Positions 9,304 to 18,430 of a stretch of 64,000 nt of DNA are shown piece by piece. Position 1 is the first letter of the stretch; each line of letters opens with the position of its first letter. The notes under the pieces are model-generated. The model was not told where the DNA came from. It did not search any database and saw only the letters and a list, made by a program, of their open reading frames with translations. Made by a program: the position numbers and the translations under genes. Source of the stretch: Streptomyces coeruleorubidus (GTDB taxonomy: Bacteria; Actinomycetota; Actinomycetes; Streptomycetales; Streptomycetaceae); NCBI RefSeq assembly GCF_028885415.1, contig NZ_CP118527.1:9347093-9411092 (forward strand), given 5' to 3'.

Positions 9304-9813
9304 ATGGCTACGGATGGTGGCGTTGCGCCCGGGGTCCAGGTCTGCTCTCTCAAGGTTGATACGCCGCAGCTGATCGCGTACAAGATCGTCCGTTTCCCCT
9401 TCGGGGCGGCGGAGCCGACGGACCGATTCGCGATGCACCAGGCCGTCCAGCCGGACGGCTATGTGGTGAGTGACTGGGCGACAGACGACCGTAGCGGCCT
9501 GATCTGGCCGTCCAAGGCCGGCTGGGGCCACCTGCACGCGATGATCCAGTGGGAGGCCGCCAGCGGCACGGGCGGCTACACCGAGCTGCGCGACCAGTAC
9601 GTACGTGACCCGCTGGGCCTGACGCCCAACCCCAACGACACCACGGCGACCGAGCACCGCACGCCGACACCCGGCGGCCAGTACTACGTCAAGAACCACG
9701 GCCTCTTCGTCGACCCGGGCACCCCGCTTGCGCTCCGTGTCACGCACAACGACGCCAACTCGCGTCTTTTGACCCTCGCCGAGTTCAAGCTCGTCATCCA
9801 CCATGCCGCCTGA
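9304..9813 (+). CDS. Hypothetical protein, 169 residues
   Basis: Not recognised. The protein is soluble, with no signal peptide or membrane segment. It is rich in aromatic and small residues: WATDDRSGLIWPSKAGWGHL, then a Thr/Pro/Asn-rich stretch (GLTPNPNDTTATEHRTPTP) and a C-terminal strand-like end (LLTLAEFKLVIHHAA). The composition suggests a beta-sandwich. The start ATG at 9304 has no strong ribosome site. The gene stands alone between mobile-element debris and an I36-like gene. Codon use is normal, so I take it as real. Confidence 0.6.
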   Translation: MATDGGVAPGVQVCSLKVDTPQLIAYKIVRFPFGAAEPTDRFAMHQAVQPDGYVVSDWATDDRSGLIWPSKAGWGHLHAMIQWEAASGTGGYTELRDQYVRDPLGLTPNPNDTTATEHRTPTPGGQYYVKNHGLFVDPGTPLALRVTHNDANSRLLTLAEFKLVIHHAA

Positions 9814-10044
9814 CGAGCTCGTGCAGTGATCGCCAGCCGCCGGCGGATCACGGGCCTGGCGGCCGATGTTCGGGGGTAAATTCTTGGCCCTGGCTCGCAC
9901 TGATGGCTCCGCGATGAGGACGGCCCTGTAGACGCTTGACCGAGAGCTGAACCGCTGAGGTGTCCCACGCAAAAACACCGGCGTGCATACGGCCAGGCGG
10001 GCCCGGGGCGAACCGGTTCAGGTCCGCCCCGGGGTTGTGGGTGG

Positions 10045-10458
10045 TCAGCCACAGTCGTTGCGGTTGATTTTCAGGGAGCGTGTCTGGTCGTTGAGGTTGT
10101 AGCCGCGCAGGTCGTGGATGGAGCCGCCGCTGCGGGTGAGGCAGACCCACCGGCCGCTGTGGTTGCGCTTTTCATACACGCGGGCGGTGTGGTCGGAGTC
10201 GTTGCGGATGGAGTTGCTGCGGTCACGGATCGCGGAGGGGAGGTCCTTCACGCTGTCGTCCACCGCCCGCCTCACCCACGGTTGCCCGCCGAAGTTGATT
10301 TCGGGGTAGATACACAGGTTGCCGGACGGGCAGTCGATCGCGGCCCGCGCCGCGCTGGCCTCGCTGGACGCGGCAGCCGGAGCGGCCATGGGCAGGAGGG
10401 CCAGAGCGGTGACGGCCCCGGCACGCATCACATTTTTGGTCACGGAACTCGCAGACAT
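10045..10458 (-). CDS. Secreted peptidase-inhibitor I36-like (beta/gamma-crystallin type) protein
   Basis: A 137-residue exported protein. The N-terminus is a signal peptide (MSASSVTKNVMRAGAVTALA followed by LLPMAAPAAA). The mature part has two Greek-key-like units typical of family I36 (SMPI-like) inhibitors: CPSGNLCIYPEINFGGQPW, and RVYEKRNHSGRWVCL followed by DLRGYNLNDQTRSL. Four cysteines in the mature part could form disulphides. In Streptomyces such proteins inhibit metalloproteases or are uncharacterised; target unknown. Directly upstream, in the same open frame, is an IS5-type transposase fragment, so the native promoter has probably been replaced. Confidence 0.8.
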   Translation of the reverse strand: MSASSVTKNVMRAGAVTALALLPMAAPAAASSEASAARAAIDCPSGNLCIYPEINFGGQPWVRRAVDDSVKDLPSAIRDRSNSIRNDSDHTARVYEKRNHSGRWVCLTRSGGSIHDLRGYNLNDQTRSLKINRNDCG

Positions 10459-10890
10459 ACTGGCTGCCGGACGCCCTCCGGGCCGGATTGCCTGCGGGTT
10501 CGCTCCAAGGCAGCCGCCCCTGCCCGGTGACGGGTTCGCGCAGCACTTCAGCAGGCTGCAGGCAACTGGCCAAGCTGCCTCTGAGGCCAGGTGGATCTCG
10601 GTGCTCAGCCCGCCGCGGGAGCGTCCGAGTGCGTGGTCGGCCGGCTCGTTTCGGCCGGCAGCACCCCCCCTTTTGAGTGCTCCGGCGGCGTGCTGATGGG
10701 CCCGGACGACGGTGGAATCGGCCGACACGGTCCAGCCGGTGTCGTCGACGGCATCCGCTGCCGTGAGGACGGCGGCGGGAATGTTCTCTGTCGTCGGAAA
10801 GGCCCCCGCCAGGTCGAGTTGGTGCGGTACGTTCACGCGGTGGCCTCGAGCGTGCGGCGGTGGTCGGCCCACCGCGAAGCCTCAGAATGG
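10459..10890 (-). pseudogene. IS5-family transposase N-terminal/middle fragment
   Basis: Minus-strand relic reading VNVPHQLDLAGAFPTTENIP, DDTGWTVSADSTVVRAHQHA, then AADHALGRSRGGLSTEIHLA in essence. This matches the first catalytic Asp region (DSTVVRAHQHAAG) and the LGRSRGGLSTKIH block of IS5/IS427-type transposases. The C-terminal half with the other catalytic residues is gone. It is fused in frame to the I36-like gene below it, giving a 275-codon open frame that is a chimera and not one natural protein. Confidence 0.65.
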
Positions 10891-10981
10891 CCTGCAGCAG
10901 CTGGAGAACATCACCAGCGAAGCGGACATCCGCGCTCTGACCGCGCCCTGGTCCCAATCTGCGTCGCCACGGACGTCGGCA

Positions 10982-11015
10982 AGCCGATCCCCGGCGACAG
11001 CGCTGGGGATCGGCT
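10982..11015. repeat. Perfect 11-bp inverted repeat
   Basis: AGCCGATCCCC (10982-10992) pairs exactly with GGGGATCGGCT (11005-11015) across a 12-base loop. It lies between the IS5 fragment and the IS110 left end. It could be a terminator or a relic operator; no poly-T follows. Confidence 0.5.
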
Positions 11016-11169
11016 GTGCCAGTACACCGACGAAGTCGAGTCCGTCCGCGTACGGTCCTTCGTCACCGCGCTGCGCACCGTCGTGGGCGTCGCGCGAGGC
11101 CATGGCACCGGCGGTCCTTACGCGAACCGCCGCCCCCCGTTATGTTCTTCGCGGTCCTGCAAGAGGGCC

Positions 11170-11345
11170 ACTGGCCTCCGGGCCCGGTATGGCTGGTCCC
11201 CCCTGTCGAACGGATGACCTGGGGGGGTGGTGCCACCGGGCCCGAGAGGCGCCGTGGGAGACGCTGATGAGAGGTCCGACTACCGCCCGGCCGGGCGCAA
11301 TGCCCGGCCCTTCGCAGGCGGCAGGTCTGCATAACGTGGATGCGC
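11170..11345 (+). ncRNA. Candidate IS110 bridge RNA (left-end non-coding RNA)
   Basis: The left end of the element folds into two strong hairpins. In the first, GGGCCCGGT (11180-11188) pairs perfectly with ACCGGGCCC (11235-11243), with an inner CCCCCC/GGGGGG stem (11198-11203 with 11221-11226) separated by internal loops. In the second, GGCCGGGC (11289-11296) pairs with GCCCGGCC (11302-11309) around a five-base loop. In characterised IS110 elements, an RNA from this position with looped stems pairs with target and donor DNA to guide recombination. Position and architecture fit; expression and guide matches are untested. Confidence 0.55.
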
Positions 11346-11398
11346 GCACGACGCCAACGCCCGGGCCAGTACCGCACCAACCCGTTCGGGAGGACGGC

Positions 11399-12601
11399 TT
11401 GAACGACAGCGACGAGATAGGCGTCTTCCTCGGCCTGGACGTCGGCAAGAGCGCCCACCACGGGCACGGCCTCACCCCGACCGGCAAGAAGGTCTTCGAC
11501 AAGCAGCTGCCCAATACCGAACCGAAGTTGCGGGACGTCTTCACCAAGCTGAAGACCAAGTTCGGCACCGTCCTGGTGATCGTGGACCAGCCCGCCTCGA
11601 TCGGCGCCCTGCCCCTGACGGTCGCCCGCGACGCGGGCTGCAAGGTCGCCTACCTGCCCGGACTCGCCATGCGCCGGATAGCCGATCTCTACCCCGGCGA
11701 GGCGAAGACCGACGCGAAGGACGCCGCGGTCATCGCCGACGCGGCCCGCACGATGCCACACACCCTGCGCTCGCTGGAGGTCAGCGACGAGATCACCGCC
11801 GAGCTGACAGTTCTGGTCGGCTTCGACCAGGACCTCGCGGCTGAGGCCACCCGCACCAGCAACCGCATCCGCGGCCTGCTCACCCAGTTCCACCCCAGCC
11901 TGGAGCGCGTCCTCGGCCCCCGGCTCGACCATCAGGCCGTCACCTGGCTGCTGGAACGCTACGGATCTCCGGCCGCGCTGCGAAAAGCCGGCCGCCGCAG
12001 GCTCGTTGAGGTGATCCGGCCCAAGGCTCCCCGGATGGCGAAGCGGCTGATCGACGACATCTTCGAGGCCCTCGACGAGCAGACCGTCGTCGTTCCGGGC
12101 ACCGGCACGCTCGACATCGTGATCCCGTCGCTGGCCCGCTCGCTCAGCGCCGTCCATGAACAGCGACGGGCGACGGAAGCCCAGATCGCAGCCCTGCTGG
12201 AGGACCACCCTCTTTCAAAGGTCCTGACGTCGCTGCCCGGCGTCGGCGTCAGGACCGCCGCCACGCTGCTGGTCACCGTCGGCGACGGCACCAGCTTTCC
12301 CACCGCCGCGCACCTGGCCTCCTACGCCGGCCTCGCCCCGACCACGAAGTCGTCGGGCACCTCGATCCACGGCGAGCACGCCCCACGGGGCGGCAACCGG
12401 CAGCTCAAACGGGCGATGTTCCTGTCCGCGTTCGCCGCCCTGCACGATCCCGCCTCCCGCACCTACTACGACAAGTGCCGGACCAGAGGAAAGACCCACA
12501 CACAGGCCCTCCTCCGGCTCGCCCGGCAACGGATCAACGTGCTGTTCGCGATGCTCCGCGACGGCACCTTCTACGAACCCAGAACCCCACGCCTCGCTTG
12601 A
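11399..12601 (+). CDS. IS110-family transposase (DEDD recombinase)
   Basis: A 400-residue RNA-guided recombinase of the IS110 type. The RuvC-like N-terminal domain starts with FLGLDVGKSAHHGHGL (first acidic residue) and continues through VLVIVDQPASIGALP and YPGEAKTDAKDAAVIADAAR (further acidic residues). The C-terminal Tnp_20 domain shows LTSLPGVGVRTAATLLVTVG, FPTAAHLASYAGLAP and HGEHAPRGGNRQLKRAMF, with the conserved Ser in the SSGTSI stretch. I start at TTG 11399, which has GGGAGG upstream; the frame is open further 5' but that part is the non-coding guide region. It looks intact. Confidence 0.9.
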   Translation: MNDSDEIGVFLGLDVGKSAHHGHGLTPTGKKVFDKQLPNTEPKLRDVFTKLKTKFGTVLVIVDQPASIGALPLTVARDAGCKVAYLPGLAMRRIADLYPGEAKTDAKDAAVIADAARTMPHTLRSLEVSDEITAELTVLVGFDQDLAAEATRTSNRIRGLLTQFHPSLERVLGPRLDHQAVTWLLERYGSPAALRKAGRRRLVEVIRPKAPRMAKRLIDDIFEALDEQTVVVPGTGTLDIVIPSLARSLSAVHEQRRATEAQIAALLEDHPLSKVLTSLPGVGVRTAATLLVTVGDGTSFPTAAHLASYAGLAPTTKSSGTSIHGEHAPRGGNRQLKRAMFLSAFAALHDPASRTYYDKCRTRGKTHTQALLRLARQRINVLFAMLRDGTFYEPRTPRLA

Positions 12602-12628
12602 CGAAGGACATAGAGGCACCCCCCCCGA

Positions 12629-13798
12629 CAACTGATCAAAGTCCTGCAGACCAAGACCACCAAGCGCTGGCCCACCATCCAAGCCGACCTCGGCGACAAC
12701 GCCTGGCAGACCGTGGTCGACCTCATCCGCTGCGGCGCCGTCATTCTGCGCTGCGACGTCATCAACGCCACCGGCTACAGCCCGCGTTCATGGACCCTGA
12801 CCCAGTCGTGGGCCGAACTCGCCGAGGATAAACTCGCCGAACTCCAAGGCCGTCAGCACCCCGAGAACTTGTACCGCGACCTCCTCGACATCATGTCCCG
12901 TATCCCTCAACTCGCCCATGAATACGCGCTGCTGGCCATGACGCCACCCGGGCGTGTCCTGAAGATCCCCGAAAGCACCGCCACACGAGCCGAGGACTGG
13001 CGTGTCTACGAGGTCGCTATCCGGGCCGCTGGCATCTGGTGGCCCGCCCAGGACACCCCTCGCAAGATCACAGCCAAGGAGCTCGCCGGACGCAGCCTGC
13101 GCAACACCAAGAGCGCCTGGACCCCAGCCCGGCAGCAGGCCTTCTCCAACCTGATCGGCATCCCCTTCGACCAGGCCGTCGACAAAGCCGACACTGAACT
13201 GCGCATCCGCGGCCCCCTGCAGTGGCGAGTCGGTACAGTCATCGCCGATGCGGCAGCGTGCAACCCCTGGCTCGCCTTGCCCGTCCGCGGTGTCCGCGCC
13301 CTCGGCATGATCTCTTGCGATGCCCAGGGCATCTTCCTGATCGAGAACGAGGACACCTTCGAACAGGTCTGCAAGATCCCGGAGATCGCCGACACCTGGC
13401 TGTGCATCTGGGGCAAGGGCTACGCAACCGACGGCCTGGCTGAGTTCCTCCGCGGCCTCGACGGTCTGCCTGTCGCGGCATGGGGCGACCTCGACGCCCA
13501 CGGAATCCGGATCATCAGTAACCTCGCCGACCGCATCGGGCGGCCTATCACACCCGTCGCGATGACCGTCGACCTCTACCGTGCCAGCACCAAATACCAC
13601 CAGGAGCCCGCGAAACTGGAAGAGAACCGCAAGCTCGCCGCCCGGCTTGCGCACCAGGGCATCGAGGCCCTGCGTGATCTGGCCGACGAGATCGCTCGAA
13701 CCGGCGGGCACGGCTGCGAACAGGAGACTCTCTACGACGACGTCCTCCCCACACTCCCGGGCCTGCTGAAAGCCGTGCAGATGCCCGGCCATTCCTGA
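12629..13798 (+). CDS. JetD-like (Wadjet nuclease-type, Toprim) protein, 5' end probably lost
   Basis: About 390 codons are open from 12614, with the first usual start codon (GTG) at 12713. The C-terminal half carries the Toprim acidic motif VAAWGDLDAHGIRIISNLAD, the hallmark of DUF2220/JetD proteins, in which this domain cleaves plasmid DNA presented by the JetABC condensin. The N-terminal part (VLQTKTTKRWPTIQADLGDN) resembles the family's DNA-binding region. No jetA, jetB or jetC gene is in the window, so it is an orphan or serves another function. The IS110 right end abuts the first readable codons, suggesting 5' truncation. Confidence 0.7.
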   Translation, partial: QLIKVLQTKTTKRWPTIQADLGDNAWQTVVDLIRCGAVILRCDVINATGYSPRSWTLTQSWAELAEDKLAELQGRQHPENLYRDLLDIMSRIPQLAHEYALLAMTPPGRVLKIPESTATRAEDWRVYEVAIRAAGIWWPAQDTPRKITAKELAGRSLRNTKSAWTPARQQAFSNLIGIPFDQAVDKADTELRIRGPLQWRVGTVIADAAACNPWLALPVRGVRALGMISCDAQGIFLIENEDTFEQVCKIPEIADTWLCIWGKGYATDGLAEFLRGLDGLPVAAWGDLDAHGIRIISNLADRIGRPITPVAMTVDLYRASTKYHQEPAKLEENRKLAARLAHQGIEALRDLADEIARTGGHGCEQETLYDDVLPTLPGLLKAVQMPGHS

Positions 13799-13938
13799 CC
13801 TTGCGTCAGGCGGGCAGAACGGGGCATCTAGGTTGTCTTCCACCACTCCTGGCCCTCCGGCCGTGGGCGGCGGTGCCTGACGCGAACGGTGGCCTTAGCT
13901 GTGCCGTGTCTGTGGCGCGCAGCGGGCGGCACCCCAAC

Positions 13939-14965
13939 TCAAGGGACCAGGGCGCCGGCGGGCAGGGACAGGTCAAGCCGGGGCAGACGTCCGGCATGCG
14001 CGCGCAGATACCGGGCTTCGGCGAGCATGACGGGGGCGAACACGCCGTCCGCGGGCGGGTGGGCCGTCAGACGGTGGTGGGCGCGGGCGCCGGCCAGCAG
14101 GGGGCGTGCCCAGGCAGGGATGGCGTGCAAAGGACAGTGCCGATGGCCGACCCCGTGGAGCTTGATGGCGGAGACGTCGCCGGTGATGTCGAGGTCGCGG
14201 GTGATGCGTAGGCTGCCCAGGCCGGCCAGAGTGAAGGCCATCACGCTCAGCGCTGCGGCGATGAGCGGGTCCGCGAGAGCGGCCAGAGCGGCGGCCTCCT
14301 CGGACGCGATCTCGATGGCAGGGGCGGCCTGGACCAGCTGCGCCGTTGCCAACGCACCGGCACAAGAGTGAGCCCGCCGTCCGGGCCTCATCGACGCCGC
14401 CCCGGTCCCGCCCGGCTGCGGGGCGGGTGACTGCCTCGCAGCCACCGCCGGTCCCTTGATCGCCGGGAGAGTGGGAGGGAAGGACGGGCGCGCGGGTCTC
14501 GGTCCCGGCTCGGCGAGGAGCGCCTCGAACTGGTCCCGGCCGCTGATGCGGCGCTCTACGCGGGCCAGCGTCGGCGGCAGTCCGCGCGGCGGCTTCTGCC
14601 ACAGTAGGGTCAGCTGAGCTCCCGGTCTCGCGCCAGGCGAGCAGTTGGTCGATCCGGCGGATGGTCAGCAGATGGGCCCGGGGGACCACGACGTGCCGCG
14701 CCCCGGTCGCGACACCCCAGGCAGCCGCGGCGAGCCAGGCCGCGTTCACCGAGTCCAGCCACACATCGGGGGAGTGGGGCCCGGGGGCAAGCCGCTTGCC
14801 CAGCGCATACAGCATGTCGTGCGCCAGCGCGGCCGGGCTGCCGCTGGCCGGCGTCGGCTGCACGGTGATGCGGCCTTCTGCGGGCCGGTGGGCCTGGAGC
14901 GCCGCCCGTGTGTAGAACAGGTCGTCCCGCTCGTCCACTACGAGCGACACGTCGCCGTAGACCAC
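13939..14965 (-). pseudogene. Hypothetical protein gene with one frameshift
   Basis: Two minus-strand frames join into one coherent protein of about 340 residues. The N-terminal part starts at a GTG (14965) after GGGAGG and reads VYGDVSLVVDERDDLFYTRA, later ARHVVVPRAHLLTIRRIDQLL. Near 14620 the frame shifts, and the text continues LTLLWQKPPRGLPPTLARVE and on to DVSAIKLHGVGHRHCPLHAI. I do not recognise the family. The amino-acid content of both parts is typical for Streptomyces, so the break is a recent indel or a sequence error. Confidence 0.55.
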
Positions 14966-14971
14966 TGCCAC

Positions 14972-15584
14972 CGCCTCCCTTCCGGCCGCGCACCGCACAC
15001 ACCGGCCCCGGGTGCGAGACGCCAGGGCCGGTCTACGCGGCGCGCAAGGTTGTCGGCGGGGGCCCGGGCTCACCGGGCCGCCGCGCATGTGCGGCCGTTG
15101 CTACATGCCGCCCAGCTTGCTGTACACCCAGTTGACCTGCAGATGGAACCCTGAAGTCCGAGTGTTGCGGCTTTCGACCGCGGCCGACCGCATCAAGGTT
15201 AAGCGCCTGCGGAGCGAGCCGCGCCCTGCATGTGAAGGGTGGGGACGTGTGGTCGTTCGCCGTCGCCGCGGGCGAGGCCGAGGGTTCCGAGGTGACGACG
15301 GTTCCTGGCGGCGCGGTCGACCACTGCCCAGGCAGAACGGCGTTAGGGGCCAAGACCGGTTGACAGCAACGAGTTACCAGGCCCAGAAGTTGCGCGGTAG
15401 GCAAGGAGTGGGTGAGGAAACCGCACGTTGGAGTGATCTCTGATCGGATTGTCGCACGATCGGCGTCGGTGAGGCCATGATCTGCGGGTCGAGGCCGTCG
15501 GCGGACACGCTGCAGCGAGCACCGTAGCGCCGACGGCTCCATGTCTTTGTGGGGGTTTCTCAGTTGCACAGGAATGTCTTCAGC
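14972..15584. other. Intergenic stretch without a supported gene
   Basis: About 600 bp between a minus-strand pseudogene and the plus-strand LAETG protein gene. Short open frames exist on both strands but none has a ribosome site or recognisable content. It must hold the promoters of both flanking genes. I see no clear repeat. Confidence 0.4.
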
Positions 15585-16625
15585 ATGCCCGTATGCCCAG
15601 CCGCTCTCCTGAGCGTTTCGGCTCTGGCGATCGGCGGCGCACTGGCCGCCGGCCCGGCCTACGCGGTACCCGCGGATGAACGCTCCGGCTCCACCGGCAA
15701 GGCGACCGCCGTCGCGGCGCGCGCCGACCTCAAGGTCTCCGTGGAGGGTGTCGGCGACGTTCCGGTGAAGAAGTCGCTCAACGATCTGAGCGCGCCCGGG
15801 GACGCGCAGCAAACACTGCTCACCGCCCAGGTGAACGGTGTGAACAAGGGGCAGCCCACAACGCTGGTCAAGGCCAAGGTTGCGCATTCCAGCGTCGAAG
15901 CGGACGCGCACCGGTCGGTGGGCCACGCCAAGCTCGTCGGCGTACAGGCCTACGCACCCGGCCTGCCCGATACCCCGCTGCTGGCCGCCGACCTTCTGAA
16001 GGCCACGGCCTCCTGCGAGACGGGCACGAAACCGACCGCGAAGGCCGCGATGGCGGACAACGTGACCGTCCTCGGCAAGCCGGTCCCTGTGAACGGGCCC
16101 GGCGACCAGCACGTCGAGGTGCCGGGCGTCGGCACCGTCGACCTCGTCCTGGAGAACGCGACCACGACGGACAGCACGGGGGCTGCCACCGCGCTTCGGC
16201 TGAAGTACACAGTGACTCCAGCCAAGCTGGGCGTGGTGAAGGCATCCGGAGAGATCGTGCTCGCCGAGGCCACCTGCGCAATGCCGGGCGCCTCCGGCGC
16301 CGACCATGACGGTTCGGACAGTGACAGTTCGCACGGTGACGGTGCGAGCGGTGACGGATCCGGCAGTGGCAGGGCCGAGGGCGGCTCGTCCGACGGCCAG
16401 TCCTCCGCCGAGTCCGCCGGCTCGAAGAGTGTCAAGGGCGCCGAGAGCTCTGTCGCCGCGGGCAATCAGCCCAACACCCAGACCGGCAACGACGGCTTGA
16501 ACCTGGCTGAGACCGGCGGCAACTCCGCCACACCCGTCATCGCCGGCGCGGGCGGGGCGCTCATCCTCGGTGGCGCCGCGGCCGTGTACCTGATGCGTCG
16601 CCGCCGCACCACTCAGAACAACTGA
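15585..16625 (+). CDS. LAETG sortase-anchored surface protein (SCO1860-like)
   Basis: A 346-residue cell-wall-anchored protein. Signal peptide: MPVCPAALLSVSALAIGGAL then AAGPAYA. The extracellular middle is beta-rich with repeated domain-like segments (VPVKKSLNDLSAPGDAQQTL, and VTVLGKPVPVNGPGDQHVEV), followed by a Gly/Ser/Asp-rich spacer. The C-terminus is a textbook sorting signal: LAETGG at about residue 307, a hydrophobic helix (VIAGAGGALILGGAAAVYLM) and RRRR. It matches the family known in Streptomyces as SCO1860-type; the LAETG motif points to a class E sortase, which is not in the window. The start could also lie at 15549. Confidence 0.85.
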   Translation: MPVCPAALLSVSALAIGGALAAGPAYAVPADERSGSTGKATAVAARADLKVSVEGVGDVPVKKSLNDLSAPGDAQQTLLTAQVNGVNKGQPTTLVKAKVAHSSVEADAHRSVGHAKLVGVQAYAPGLPDTPLLAADLLKATASCETGTKPTAKAAMADNVTVLGKPVPVNGPGDQHVEVPGVGTVDLVLENATTTDSTGAATALRLKYTVTPAKLGVVKASGEIVLAEATCAMPGASGADHDGSDSDSSHGDGASGDGSGSGRAEGGSSDGQSSAESAGSKSVKGAESSVAAGNQPNTQTGNDGLNLAETGGNSATPVIAGAGGALILGGAAAVYLMRRRRTTQNN

Positions 16626-16686
16626 CGCCGGACCGGTCGCGGGCAGCGTTCCCGCTCGGGGCCGGGGCCGGACCTCGTTGAAGCCC

Positions 16687-16747
16687 ATCGAGGCCCGGAC
16701 CCCCGGCGGCGATGGGCTGCGGCCTGCGGGGGCACCCGGGCCTCGAT
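16687..16747. terminator. Hairpin terminator after the LAETG gene
   Basis: ATCGAGGCCCGG (16687-16698) pairs perfectly with CCGGGCCTCGAT (16736-16747), and a nested AGCCCATCG/CGATGGGCT repeat overlaps it. It begins about 60 bp after the stop. GC-rich hairpins without a T-run commonly end transcripts in Streptomyces. Confidence 0.6.
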
Positions 16748-16899
16748 CGTTCATGAGTCCTCGTTGGTTCGCTGACGGGGACTTCAAGCGAGCTAGGAGC
16801 GTGTCTCAGTAACGGGCAACTGACCGGGTGGTCCTGATCGTGGGATCGCTCGGCGGTCGCCCGGCCGGTGTCCCGCGGCGGCGGTGGTGGTTCTTCCGG

Positions 16900-17090
16900 T
16901 TCGGGGATCGAGCGGACAGGGGCTGACGGCCGGGCCGGTCAGGCGATCGCCGCGGTGAGACCGGCCGATCCGTGTGTCGGAAGATCTTGCGGAAATTGTG
17001 GCAGGCGGCGAGCAGCTGCCACTCGCTGCGGGCACTTTCCCGCCGTGTGGTCGAGTTCCATGTGTCCGGTCTTGTCACGGCGGAGGTCAC
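16900..17090 (-). pseudogene. C-terminal relic of an IS1182-type transposase
   Basis: Minus-strand sequence reads RRESARSEWQLLAACHNFRK then IFRHTDRP. This resembles the terminal helix of IS1182-family transposases, where a basic R..R.EW.L...HN..K motif closes the catalytic domain. Only some 30 residues are recognisable, followed by a low-complexity tail. It is debris with no function of its own. Confidence 0.45.
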
Positions 17091-17231
17091 CGACGCGGAC
17101 GTAGCGGGCGGTCGGGCGGACTCCCCGTGTTGCGAGCCGGCGGCCGGAGCATTTCCTCCGGTACCCCCCGGCAGCCAGAGGCTGAGCCGCCCACCTTCTT
17201 TTCGCGGGTTAGAGTCGCACCCGGGCCTGTT

Positions 17232-17579
17232 TCACGGCAGGTGGCGCTGTGGCGTGTCGCGAAACGGGGGGTTTCCGCTTCCGTTGATTCTCAGCTCGCT
17301 CGAGCCGAGCCCGCCGCCGCCGGTTACGGTAAAATGGCCTCCCCAGTCCTCCTCCGTTCGGAGGATCAGGTCGTCCGAACGGCGAATGGTCCATGCATCG
17401 GCCGTGGTCCTGGTGCGGAGGGTACCGATCCACCTGGTATGGCCGGAGTGGACGTGTTCCTGGCCGCCGACGGAGTCGGAGACCAGCGCCTTGTACTCCG
17501 TGAAGGACACCAGCTGAGCGCTCACCTCGTATGGGACTCTGTCGGCGATCACGCGCGCCGGTCCGTTGTATTTGCCCAT
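17232..17579 (-). CDS. Small hypothetical protein, paralogue of the 21.7-kb gene
   Basis: 115 residues from ATG 17579: MGKYNGPARVIADRVPYEVS, VSFTEYKALVSDSVGGQEHV, a central WIGTLRTRTTADAW and an acidic ILRTEEDWGGHF. It aligns along its whole length with the plus-strand gene at 21647-22063. Similarity continues about 20 codons upstream of this ATG (GRVRA.ARR.AVTV), so translation may start earlier. The YxGPARVxxDGVxYEV opening recalls the small beta-barrel DUF4873-type domain, but I am not certain. No signal peptide or membrane helix. Confidence 0.6.
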   Translation of the reverse strand: MGKYNGPARVIADRVPYEVSAQLVSFTEYKALVSDSVGGQEHVHSGHTRWIGTLRTRTTADAWTIRRSDDLILRTEEDWGGHFTVTGGGGLGSSELRINGSGNPPFRDTPQRHLP

Positions 17580-18430
17580 GACGGACACGGTTACAGCAGG
17601 GCGGCGTGCGCGGGCACGGACACGCCCCGCGGCCAAGACGGCTGCCCCCTCACCGTCACCCGCATGGCCGAGCATTCAATGGACAGTCATTTCGGTTTCG
17701 GCGGAATAGGCTAACGCCGCGCTCAACCCCGGGGTGCCCTGTCACTGGTGGGCGACCTGGCCGTTTTATGCGTGCAGGGCAGACCTGTCACGGGGGGAAC
17801 TGGTCTGCACCTGCACGTTGGAGCCCGCTGCCCCCTCCACAGAGGGCGGGCTCCTCGACCCTCATGATCGGGTCATTGTCTACAGCGCGTTGCGGCGCCG
17901 ATGTGTCACACGGGCACTGTGCGGTGCCCGGCAGGCAGTCCTGCGCTTGAAGGCATGCGGTCACCGCGTGGAGGCCTTCGTGGGCTTGGTCTTGATCTCG
18001 GCTGTCTTCTGGCCAGGCGCAGCAGGCGCCGTGCTGTTGTGGGTGACGGTTGGCGTCGGTGCCAGATCGGACGTTGCGGTGTCCGTCGGTGGGATGCCGA
18101 TGTGCGATGTGCACTATTCGGAGGGTGCGTGTTCGGCGGGTGGGTTGAAGGAGCGGACGTATGCGCTTTGGTGGTGTAGCCGTCGTCGAGCTCGTGGGGC
18201 TTGTCCTGCCGTGTAGTGATCGGCGCCTGCCGGGCGCGCGGGTGTGGTTGTTCCACGGATGGGGGATAGCCGGCTGGCTGGTGTGGGGCGGGGCTTGGAG
18301 GATGAGGTGCGGGGCGCTGCCCTTGGCTTCGGTCCGGCTTGGGATGATTGTGGAGGGGTTGGCGTGCTGTGTGCGGCTGGCAGGGCGGTATCGGCGTGTG
18401 CCTGTTCCTGGTTCGGTCGGGGTCTGTGCC
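17580..18430. other. Region without a supported gene
   Basis: About 850 bp between the divergent paralogue gene and the alpha/beta hydrolase. The plus-strand frame that becomes the hydrolase is open from 18161, but residues before 18431 have no domain character. I see no RNA gene or clear repeat. Confidence 0.35.

Larger units (their letters stand above)
11160..12635 (+). mobile_element. IS110-family insertion sequence
   Basis: Defined by its DEDD transposase and a structured non-coding left end of about 240 bp. IS110 elements lack obvious inverted ends, so the limits are approximate: the left limit lies shortly before the hairpin at 11178, and the right limit in the C-rich run at 12618-12628. 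To its right the JetD-like reading frame opens without its own start, so the element probably inserted into or next to that gene. Confidence 0.75.

Noticed and set aside
10712..11398. N-terminal extension of the IS110 transposase by about 229 codons
   Set aside because: The extension covers the structured left end of the element and has no protein-like content; TTG 11399 with GGGAGG fits the family start.
15033..16787. A 584-codon minus-strand open frame
   Set aside because: It runs antisense to the LAETG surface protein and shows no domain of its own.
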